Positions 17,612 to 24,326 of a DNA stretch of 64,000 nt are shown in pieces. Position numbers and translations under genes: made by a program. The notes under the pieces were generated by a model. It did no database searches, was not told where the DNA came from, and was given only the letters and a program-made list of their open reading frames with translations. The stretch's first letter is position 1. Every line of letters begins with the position of its first letter. The stretch is from Rubritalea marina DSM 17716 (GTDB lineage Bacteria; Verrucomicrobiota; Verrucomicrobiia; Verrucomicrobiales; Akkermansiaceae): assembly GCF_000378105.1 (NCBI RefSeq), contig NZ_KB899258.1, positions 27,461 through 91,460 on the forward strand. Direction: 5' to 3'.

Positions 17612-18505
17612 TTAGCTGCCTGTCGTCTGAGCTTTTTCAAGGAAGGCTTGGATGTAGTCTACCTGAGCATCTTCCTGTCGGATGCCGAGGTGGATTTGTT
17701 TGTGCAGGCCATCTTTTCCTAGCTTGATGGGGAAGATGTCGTAGCGCTCGCTGTACTCATTGACTAGCCAACGTGGGAGTGCTGTGACACCGCGGCCGCA
17801 GGCTACCATTTGGATCATGATTTCGGTGGTTTCGATGAGTTTTTGGTGCTTTACCGTCCTGCCTAGTGGGGTGAGGAAATGCGAAAAAATGTCGAGCCGG
17901 TCTGAGCAAACTGGGTAAGTGAATAAGGTTTCCTCGGCTAGATCTTCTGGGCTCACGAAGGGGCTGCCTTTGAATGGATGATCGCCGCAAACCACGAGAA
18001 CTTGTTCGTAGTCAAAGCAAGGGATGAAAGTGAGCTCAGGCTTGAGTACTGGATCCGGGGTGACGATGATGTCGATTTCGTGGGCGAGGAGTGCCTCGAT
18101 CCCTGCGAATTGAAATTTCTGGATGATGTCTAAGTCTACTGAGGGCCAGTCTTGGAGGTAGGGGTTGGTGACGCGCTGAAGCCATTGGTAGCAGGGGTGG
18201 CATTCCATGCCGATTTTAAGGACACCGCGCTCTCCTTTACTGAACTGGATGAGTTGGTGTTCGGTGCGGACAAACTGAGGGATCAAGCGTCTCGCTGTGT
18301 TGAGCAGATGTTGTCCAGCTTGTGTCGGGATCAGCTGTCTCCCTTTGCGCTGCCAGAGTTTCACCCCGAGTTGATCCTCAAGCTTGCTCATGCTGTGGCT
18401 CAAGGCCGATTGACTGAGGTGCAGCGACTCTGCCGCGGCGGTCATGCTGCCCTCGGTTTCGACTGCTAGAATGATTTCCAAATGGATGCGTTCGAGATAG
18501 TTCAT
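17612..18505 (-). CDS. metR: MetR-like LysR-family regulator of methionine synthesis
   Basis: 297-residue LysR regulator whose sequence resembles MetR, which senses homocysteine. The helix-turn-helix is 'GSMTAAAESLHLSQSALSHS' (about residues 19-38). The effector domain begins 'LKIGMECHPCYQWLQRV', close to the 'ECHSCIQWL' block of E. coli MetR. It is divergently transcribed from mesX-mesD, which encode methionine synthase, and an operator-like palindrome lies in the shared 82-base intergenic region. Assignment to MetR function is inference from sequence resemblance and context. Confidence 0.82.
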   Translation of the reverse strand: MNYLERIHLEIILAVETEGSMTAAAESLHLSQSALSHSMSKLEDQLGVKLWQRKGRQLIPTQAGQHLLNTARRLIPQFVRTEHQLIQFSKGERGVLKIGMECHPCYQWLQRVTNPYLQDWPSVDLDIIQKFQFAGIEALLAHEIDIIVTPDPVLKPELTFIPCFDYEQVLVVCGDHPFKGSPFVSPEDLAEETLFTYPVCSDRLDIFSHFLTPLGRTVKHQKLIETTEIMIQMVACGRGVTALPRWLVNEYSERYDIFPIKLGKDGLHKQIHLGIRQEDAQVDYIQAFLEKAQTTGS

Positions 18506-18516
18506 GTGTTCTTCGA

Positions 18517-18548
18517 TGAGCTTAGCTCATGGACTCATGATTAATGAC
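18517..18548. promoter_or_regulatory. LysR/MetR-type operator palindromes between metR and mesX
   Basis: ATGAGC-TTA-GCTCAT (18517-18531) is a perfect 6-bp inverted repeat with a 3-base centre and fits the LysR T-N11-A rule (T18518, A18530). A second partial dyad, TCAT-N5-ATGA, lies at 18536-18548, the same N5 spacing as the TGAA-N5-TTCA MetR box. The first site is 12 bases upstream of the metR start, suiting autoregulation; both lie upstream of mesX. Confidence 0.65.
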
Positions 18549-18587
18549 CATTTTTATTCATAGATCAATCTTGATATGCTGCGCCGC

Positions 18588-19613
18588 ATGAAAACAAAAG
18601 AGATCGTATCCCAGAGAATAGTGGTGAGTCCAGAGTCAGAGCAGGCATTCAGCTACAGCATCAAGCGTATCCGCTTTGATGAAAACTATAAGCCAGCAGA
18701 CAGCACGCGCGTCACCACCAACTTTGCCAACCTTGCGCGCGGTGAGAGCCGCCAGGAGAACTTGCGTAATGCGCTGCGCATGGTTGATAGCCGTTTCAAT
18801 GCTCTCGCCTGCTGGGATAACCCGAAAGGCGACCGCTACTCGCTTGAGCTCGACATCATCTCAGTGGACGTCGACATCGAGGGCAAGGGTGAGACCTTCC
18901 CATCCATTGAGATTCTGAAGACCAAGGTCCATGATCACAAAAACAATCAGGATATCGATGGGATAGTTGGGAACAATTTTTCCTCTTACGTCCGTGATTA
19001 CGACTTTAGTATCCGACTGCGTGAGCATAATGAAGGAGCGAAGCAATTCAGTGTACCCGATGATTTTGGCGACTTGCACGGTAAGCTCTTCAGGGACTTC
19101 TTGGGCTCTAGCACCTACAAGGAGAACTTTAGCAAGGCTCCCGTGATCTGCCTTAGTGTCTCGGATAACAAAGTCTACCAACGTACCGAAAACCAGCATC
19201 CAGTATTAGGGGTAGAGTACCAGCCGAACGAGCCCTCACTCACTGAGCAATACTTCAAGAAAATGGGCTTTGCGGTGCGCTACTTCATGCCGCCCAATAG
19301 CGTAGCTCCTCTAGCATTTTATTACTTCGGAGACCTGCTGAGCGACTACAGTAACCTCGAACTCATCGCTACTATCAGCACGATGGAGACCTTCCAGAAG
19401 ATCTACCGCCCCGAGATTTACAATGCCAATGCGGTGGCGGGGAATATCTACCAGCCAAACCTAAAAAACGGCGATCATTCCCTCACTCAGATTGTGTACG
19501 ACCGAGAGGAACGAAGCCAGCTGGCGGTGAGGCAAGGAGCCTTCGCCGAGGAGAACTTTATCAAACCCTATCAATCCATCCTGCAGCAATGGTCACAGCG
19601 CTGCGCCGTCTAA
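18588..19613 (+). CDS. mesX: MesX (DUF1852), partner of folate-independent methionine synthase
   Basis: DUF1852 protein with 341 residues from ATG 18588; an in-frame ATG at 18576 is an alternative start. Family blocks are clear: 'YSIKRIRFDENYKPADSTR', 'TTNFANLARGESRQENLRNA', and 'ALACWDNPKGDRYSLELDII'. From the work that defined MesA-MesD, MesX is required together with MesD and oxygen for methionine formation without folate; its chemical role is unsettled. mesD follows after 17 bases, so the two form an operon, divergent from a MetR-type regulator. Confidence 0.88.
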   Translation: MKTKEIVSQRIVVSPESEQAFSYSIKRIRFDENYKPADSTRVTTNFANLARGESRQENLRNALRMVDSRFNALACWDNPKGDRYSLELDIISVDVDIEGKGETFPSIEILKTKVHDHKNNQDIDGIVGNNFSSYVRDYDFSIRLREHNEGAKQFSVPDDFGDLHGKLFRDFLGSSTYKENFSKAPVICLSVSDNKVYQRTENQHPVLGVEYQPNEPSLTEQYFKKMGFAVRYFMPPNSVAPLAFYYFGDLLSDYSNLELIATISTMETFQKIYRPEIYNANAVAGNIYQPNLKNGDHSLTQIVYDREERSQLAVRQGAFAEENFIKPYQSILQQWSQRCAV

Positions 19614-19630
19614 TCTAAACTAGCAATATT

Positions 19631-20671
19631 ATGAACACTCTACTACCAACATCGACCGCAGGAAGTCTGCCAAAACCATCGTGGATCGCCGAGCCCGAGA
19701 CGCTATGGTCACCCTGGAAGCTCGAGGATCAGCAATTGGTCGACGGTAAGAAAGATGCTCTTCGCATCTCACTGCAGGAGCAAAGTCTCGCTGGAATCGA
19801 TATCGTCGGCGATGGCGAGCAAACCCGTCAGCACTTCGTGACCACCTTCATCGAGCATCTCGATGGTGTGGATTTTGAGATACGTGAGACGGTGAAGATT
19901 CGCAACCGCTACGACGCTAGTGTGCCGACCGTGGTGGGGCCAGTGAGCCGACCGCGTTCTGTCTTTGTTGAAGATGCTAAATTTTTGCGTCAGCAAACCG
20001 ACCAAGCGATCAAGTGGGCCTTGCCCGGGCCGATGACGATGGTGGACACGCTGTACGATGCGCATTACCAGAGCCGGGAGAAGCTCGCTTGGGAGTTTGC
20101 CAAGTTACTGAATGATGAAGCAAAAGAGTTAGAAGCAGTGGGAGTGGATATCATCCAATTTGATGAGCCCGCATTCAATGTGTTCTTTGAGGAAGTGCAG
20201 GAATGGGGGATTGCTTGCCTTGAGCGTGCGATTCAAGGGCTCCAATGTGAGACGGCGGTGCACATTTGTTATGGCTACGGAATTAAGGCGAACACTGATT
20301 GGAAGAAGACCTTGGGCTCGGAGTGGCGGCAGTACGAGGAGATATTTCCTGCGATCCAGGCATCGAACATCGATATCGTGTCACTCGAGTGTCATCACTC
20401 GCACGTGCCGATGGAATTGATCGAGTTGATCCGAGGTAAAAAGGTGATGGTGGGAGCGATCGATGTGGCCACAAAGCAAATTGAAACCCCAGAAGAAGTG
20501 GCCGCCACTCTGCGTCAAGCACTTCAGTATGTGGACGCGGACAAGCTCTACCCATCGACCAATTGTGGGATGACGCCGCTCTCGCGCGAGGTGGCTCGAG
20601 GGAAGATGGAGGCACTGAGTGCCGGTGCGTCTATCGTGAGGGCTGAGCTTACGGCCCAATGTGTCGGTTAA
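19631..20671 (+). CDS. mesD: MesD, folate-independent methionine synthase (MetE-like catalytic core)
   Basis: 346 residues, about half the size of MetE, so it contains only the C-terminal catalytic barrel and lacks the folate-binding N-terminal half. The zinc-binding set that activates homocysteine is visible: H211 and C213 in 'HICYG', E253 in 'VSLECHH' and C312 in 'STNCGM'. N-terminal 'TSTAGSLPKPSWIA' and 'DIVGDGEQTR' are core-MetE features. Linkage to DUF1852 places it in the MesD family, which needs oxygen and MesX; the methyl donor is not a folate. No metE or metH is in the window. Confidence 0.9.
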   Translation: MNTLLPTSTAGSLPKPSWIAEPETLWSPWKLEDQQLVDGKKDALRISLQEQSLAGIDIVGDGEQTRQHFVTTFIEHLDGVDFEIRETVKIRNRYDASVPTVVGPVSRPRSVFVEDAKFLRQQTDQAIKWALPGPMTMVDTLYDAHYQSREKLAWEFAKLLNDEAKELEAVGVDIIQFDEPAFNVFFEEVQEWGIACLERAIQGLQCETAVHICYGYGIKANTDWKKTLGSEWRQYEEIFPAIQASNIDIVSLECHHSHVPMELIELIRGKKVMVGAIDVATKQIETPEEVAATLRQALQYVDADKLYPSTNCGMTPLSREVARGKMEALSAGASIVRAELTAQCVG

Positions 20672-20745
20672 GCATTTGCCTAACACGACTGGGCGATTAT
20701 AAGAGAGGCCTGCGATGGCAGCTACCTCAAGAAGATCGAGTACCC

Positions 20746-21576
20746 ATGGGAATCATTGAAATCATCAGCAGCAATCTAACGACTTTGCTGGGGCTAGCAG
20801 CGACCGGTGTGTTTGCCGGCACGCTCGCTGGGTTATTGGGCGTGGGCGGAGGTATCGTGATCGTGCCGGTCTTATTCTTTCTTTTTCAAAGCCTAGGAGT
20901 CTCAGCGGAGTCTGCGATGCTCGTGGCAACGGCCACTTCACTCGCAACGATTGTGCCCACATCGATTAGCTCGATCCGCTCACACAGGCGCAAGGGCAAT
21001 GTGGATGTGGTGCTATTGAAGCGCTGGGCCTTATGGATTTTTGTTGGTGTGGTGATCGGTAGTTGGCTAGTGACCCGTGTTGACGGTACCTGGCTCACCG
21101 TCATGTTCGGAGTGATCGCTAGTCTATCCGCATTGAACCTGTTATTCCGAACTGGCAAGGCGGCATTATTTCAGGAATTACCTGGCGCTTTTGGCCAGGC
21201 GACCATGGCAAGCACCATTGGATTTTTTAGCTCGATGGTAGGCATTGGTGGCGGCACTCTTTCAGTACCGATGCTCACGATGTGCCATTACCCTGCACAT
21301 CGGGCAGTCGGCACAGCGGCGGCTATTGGTTTGATCATTTCCCTGCCTGGGGCACTGACGATGATGTTGTTCGGCGTGACGCCGAGCGATGCGCCGGCTG
21401 GCACCTACGGTTTAGTCAATGTCGTGGGCCTATTGTGCATCATGCCCCTCACGGTGCTCTTTGCTCCGGTGGGAGTGGCCATTGCTCAGAAGTTGGACGC
21501 TACCAAACTGAAGCGAGTCTTTGCTGTGGTGCTCTTGATCACTGGGGTGAGGATGCTCGCTCAGGTGTTTCTCTGA
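20746..21576 (+). CDS. TauE/SafE-family sulfite/anion exporter
   Basis: Inner-membrane protein with 276 residues from ATG 20746 and about eight hydrophobic segments. Both halves carry the Gly-rich signature: 'GLLGVGGGIVIVPVL' in the first and 'SMVGIGGGTLSVPML' in the second, as in TauE/SafE permeases. An upstream in-frame start at 20659 would overlap mesD and lacks membrane-protein logic. It lies 75 bases after mesD. A role in sulfur-compound export next to methionine synthesis is plausible, but the substrate cannot be read from the sequence. Confidence 0.86.
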   Translation: MGIIEIISSNLTTLLGLAATGVFAGTLAGLLGVGGGIVIVPVLFFLFQSLGVSAESAMLVATATSLATIVPTSISSIRSHRRKGNVDVVLLKRWALWIFVGVVIGSWLVTRVDGTWLTVMFGVIASLSALNLLFRTGKAALFQELPGAFGQATMASTIGFFSSMVGIGGGTLSVPMLTMCHYPAHRAVGTAAAIGLIISLPGALTMMLFGVTPSDAPAGTYGLVNVVGLLCIMPLTVLFAPVGVAIAQKLDATKLKRVFAVVLLITGVRMLAQVFL

Positions 21577-21909
21577 GTTTCCTAAAGACAACTCACGTGC
21601 GAGATAAGTCAAATCGGTGCGCAGGTAGGGTCGACTATCCTTATCCGTCCGATGAGTCACGTTGCAGTCTAGCCCGGAGGGAGCTCACACGCGGAGGGAT
21701 GATCCTTTGTTCGCATGGCGCACTGCAGGCTCTGCGGAATGGGCTGCTGAAGCAGCCAGGATTTCTACCGTTCTGGGCTTCGCCTCAGAACTCTATGCAG
21801 TCGAACCCTCATTGGATTTCGCGTTGCTCAAGGAGGGGACGTAATCGTACCAGATCTACCTATTAAACAAAAAAGACCCCAGCAAGCTGGAGTCGTTTTT
21901 TGTTCAAGA
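21577..21909. other. Intergenic stretch between the exporter and tRNA-Ser
   Basis: About 330 bases with no supported gene. A 60-codon frame at 21662-21844 has only TTG starts and no recognisable product. The right end holds the tRNA-Ser terminator. A GGAGGGAGCT purine run occurs near 21676 but does not precede a convincing start. Confidence 0.5.
21866..21897 (-). terminator. Terminator after tRNA-Ser
   Basis: On the minus strand GACTCCAGC-TT-GCTGGGGTC (21875-21894, one G-T pair) is followed by a T-run (A-run 21868-21874 on plus). It is also flanked by a T-run on the plus side, so it may act in both directions. Confidence 0.75.
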
Positions 21910-21999
21910 TGGCGGACAGGGAGGGATTCGAACCCTCGGTACGCTTTCGCGCACACACGCTTTCCAGGCGAGCCCATTCGACCACTCTGGCACCTGTCC
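21910..21999 (-). tRNA. tRNA-Ser (GGA anticodon)
   Basis: 90-nt class II tRNA read on the minus strand. The acceptor stem GGACAGG pairs with CCTGTCC, followed by G and an encoded CCA end (TGG at 21910-21912 on plus). The anticodon loop CTGGAAA gives GGA (serine); its stem has one T-T mismatch. A long variable arm (about GTGTGCGCGAAAGCGTAC) and the T-arm GAGGGTTCGAATCCCTC are clear. A terminator follows downstream. Confidence 0.95.
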
Positions 22000-22121
22000 T
22001 GATATCCTGTGGTCACCTCTTTCGAGGTGGGCGGAAGCTACTGGCAGAACCGCCTTGGTGCAATGCTTTTTTTGTAAAAAATCAAAAGGCTTTTGACCGC
22101 ATGGTCTGCGCTCCCTAAAAC

Positions 22122-22967
22122 ATGAGCATGTTAGCGGATGGATCTTGTTTGGTTTTGATGGATAACGGCTCCTTGAGGCCTGAGGCGAGTTTGCAATTGA
22201 GGCGCGTGGCTGGGCGAGTTTCGGAATTGCTGGGGACTCAGGTCCACCCAGTTTCCTTATTGCACTCGAGCAAGGTGGATCCGGCGATGCTGGGCGGGGA
22301 GAAGGCTCAGACCCTGGTGCCATTCATGCGTGCTCAGCGCGACTTGGGAGTGCATCGTTTCACGATTTTACCTCAATTTTTTGGGCCAAGTAGTGCGCTC
22401 GTGGATTATTTGCCGAAGCGGGTCGAAGACTTGCGTGCGGAAGGGTGGGCGGAGCTGGAGGTGGATGTTCTGCCTTGTCTGGTGCACGAAAAGGATCCGG
22501 CTGTGGCCGAGATGATGGCGCAGCTTGTCTTGGATAAAGCGGCTGAGCTCGGTTGGCAGGAGGGCTTCGCAGTGGCGCTTTGCGATCACGGTACGCCAGC
22601 GAAGGCGGTGAATACGATTAGGGAGCTGGTGGCTGATCAGGTGGGGGAGATCCTAGGTGATCAGGTGCGTGTTTTGAAGGCGTGCTCGATGGAGCGCCGT
22701 GAGGGCGCGGAATATGATTTTAACGAACCTCTGCTAGAGAACTTGCTTGGGACAGATGGCTTTGCTGGCAAGGTGATGGTTTCGATGTTGTTTGCTGGCC
22801 CAGGGCGCCACGCTGGTGAGGGGGGCGATGTGGCGGAAATCTGTGGGGAAGCGCAGAAGAAGTGGCCTAGCCTGGATGCTCAGATGTCGGGGCTTTTGGG
22901 CGATGCGTTTGAGCCGTTTTGTGAGCTTCTGGCGCGGCGTGCCCAAGGGTGTGCGACGCAGGCATGA
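22122..22967 (+). CDS. CbiX/SirB-like sirohydrochlorin chelatase family protein
   Basis: 281 residues, cytoplasmic. The N-terminal 'LVLMDNGSLRPEASLQLRRV' and 'VHPVSLLHSSKVDPAMLGG' plus 'RFTILPQFFGPSSALVDYLP' match CbiX-type chelatase-like proteins that insert Co2+ or Fe2+ into sirohydrochlorin. A second half with 'VALCDHGTPAKAVNTIREL' suggests the duplicated long form. No cobalamin or siroheme genes adjoin it, so the actual metal and role are unknown. ATG 22122 or ATG 22128 could start. A bidirectional hairpin terminator follows immediately. Confidence 0.8.
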   Translation: MSMLADGSCLVLMDNGSLRPEASLQLRRVAGRVSELLGTQVHPVSLLHSSKVDPAMLGGEKAQTLVPFMRAQRDLGVHRFTILPQFFGPSSALVDYLPKRVEDLRAEGWAELEVDVLPCLVHEKDPAVAEMMAQLVLDKAAELGWQEGFAVALCDHGTPAKAVNTIRELVADQVGEILGDQVRVLKACSMERREGAEYDFNEPLLENLLGTDGFAGKVMVSMLFAGPGRHAGEGGDVAEICGEAQKKWPSLDAQMSGLLGDAFEPFCELLARRAQGCATQA

Positions 22968-22968
22968 A

Positions 22969-22998
22969 AAAGCCGCGTGTGTTCACGCGGCTTTGTTT
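22969..22998. terminator. Bidirectional intrinsic terminator
   Basis: Perfect 11-bp stem AAAGCCGCGTG (22969-22979) / CACGCGGCTTT (22984-22994) with a 4-base loop and A- and T-rich flanks on both sides. It separates the convergent chelatase-like gene (plus) from the DUF1552 gene (minus). Confidence 0.85.
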
Positions 22999-23025
22999 GA
23001 ATGGTTGAGCATGTGGCGGCAGCGA

Positions 23026-24303
23026 CTAGGTGCTGAGCAATTCTGGAATGTTTCCAGTGCTGTTGCTGAAAGTGTCGGTATGGATGCCGGCTTGTTGCAT
23101 GATGGTGAGCCAGTAATTGGAGAGCGGTGTGTCTTGCTTGGGTAGCACGATGTGGTTGCCGTGTTGGATTTGCTTTGCACCACCACCGGAGAGGATGGCT
23201 GGCAAGTTCCGCAATTCGTGGCCAGAACGTAGGTTGGTGCCGTAGCTAACGATCGTGTTGTCGAAGAGGCTGCTGCCGTCGACGTCTTTGGCTTCCTTGA
23301 GGCGATCGAGGAAGTGGGCAAAGAGCTGGGAGCATTTCTGATCGCGTTCCTCGGATGCGAGGGTGCGAGGTTTGGAGAATCCGTAGTGACTGAGGGCGTG
23401 CGCTTTGAGTGAGATTCCCATCCCGGCAAGTACTGAGCAGACTGGCTGGCGGTAGGACACGACACGGGTGGCGTCGGTCTGGAGTGCCACGATGATCATG
23501 TCATACATGATGTGAATCTCGTCTTCTCCAGTGAGCCCAGGGTTGGGGAGACCGAAGGGCGCTTCTGATTTGGGGATGTCAGCCCATTTGGCTTGGCGCT
23601 CGAGTTTCTTTTCTACTTGGCGAATGCCAGTGAAGTATTCATCGAGCTTTTCTTGATCACCGCTGGAGAGGGTACGTTTGATTTTGCTACCATTGACGCG
23701 CACGATATCGAGTACTGATTGCTTTTTCTTGAGTCGGGCATCGAGTGCTTCTCGTGAGTCATCGGCGGTGCGGAAGAGTGTTTGGTAGAGCTCGATCGGT
23801 TTTTCGATGCCTGGCATGGTATTGCCTCGAACATCGTATGACAGCGAGAGTCCGCCGCCGTGGCCTGAATTTTGGCTGCCATCGGGTTCCTTAGCCGAGA
23901 GTACGAGAGAGTTGTAGCGTGTGTCTTTACAGAGTTCTTCTGCAATCAATTGGTCGACAGATGGTGCATTTGCGGCGCCTGTGAGGTAGACGGCACTGCC
24001 CCCGTGTGGGTTGGTGGCTCCCACGTTGGTGAGGTTGGACACCATGGTGAAGTCGTTGATGTGGCGCTTGAGGGGAGCGAGGCCCTGGGTGAGGCCGATT
24101 TCAGAGAAACGACCGGCTCGTTTTGGGTAGAAGGTTTGTTTGGTGAAGCCGAAACCACCGCCGAGAAAGACGACGCGCTTGGGTGCTTTTGGGGTCGAGC
24201 TGATGGGGCCAGCAACGGTTTCCATAAATGGCAAGGCGAGCACTGCGCCGCCCGTGCGCAAAAAGGAACGTCGCGTGGTCGAGTTGGTGATGATTTCTTC
24301 CAT
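23026..24303 (-). CDS. DUF1552 protein with Tat signal
   Basis: 425 residues. The twin-arginine signal 'TTRRSFLRTGGAVLALPF' (about residues 9-26) predicts export in folded form. The rest has DUF1552 blocks: 'RVVFLGGGFGFTKQTFYPK', 'SNLTNVGATNPHGGSAVYLT', 'SLDQLIAEEL'-like 'SVDQLIAEELCKDTRYNSLV' and 'DNTIVSYGTNLRSGHELRNL'. DUF1552 proteins are frequent in Planctomycetes and Verrucomicrobia, almost always beside a DUF1592-type protein, as here (24 bases downstream of it). Function unknown; some resemblance to sulfatase/DUF1501-like alkaline-phosphatase folds is only suspected. Confidence 0.9.
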   Translation of the reverse strand: MEEIITNSTTRRSFLRTGGAVLALPFMETVAGPISSTPKAPKRVVFLGGGFGFTKQTFYPKRAGRFSEIGLTQGLAPLKRHINDFTMVSNLTNVGATNPHGGSAVYLTGAANAPSVDQLIAEELCKDTRYNSLVLSAKEPDGSQNSGHGGGLSLSYDVRGNTMPGIEKPIELYQTLFRTADDSREALDARLKKKQSVLDIVRVNGSKIKRTLSSGDQEKLDEYFTGIRQVEKKLERQAKWADIPKSEAPFGLPNPGLTGEDEIHIMYDMIIVALQTDATRVVSYRQPVCSVLAGMGISLKAHALSHYGFSKPRTLASEERDQKCSQLFAHFLDRLKEAKDVDGSSLFDNTIVSYGTNLRSGHELRNLPAILSGGGAKQIQHGNHIVLPKQDTPLSNYWLTIMQQAGIHTDTFSNSTGNIPELLST

Positions 24304-24326
24304 GGTTTTTGTGTGTTGGGCGTGAA

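Noticed and set aside
21662..21844. 60-codon plus frame between the exporter and tRNA-Ser
   Set aside because: Only TTG starts and no family resemblance, although the composition is not absurd.
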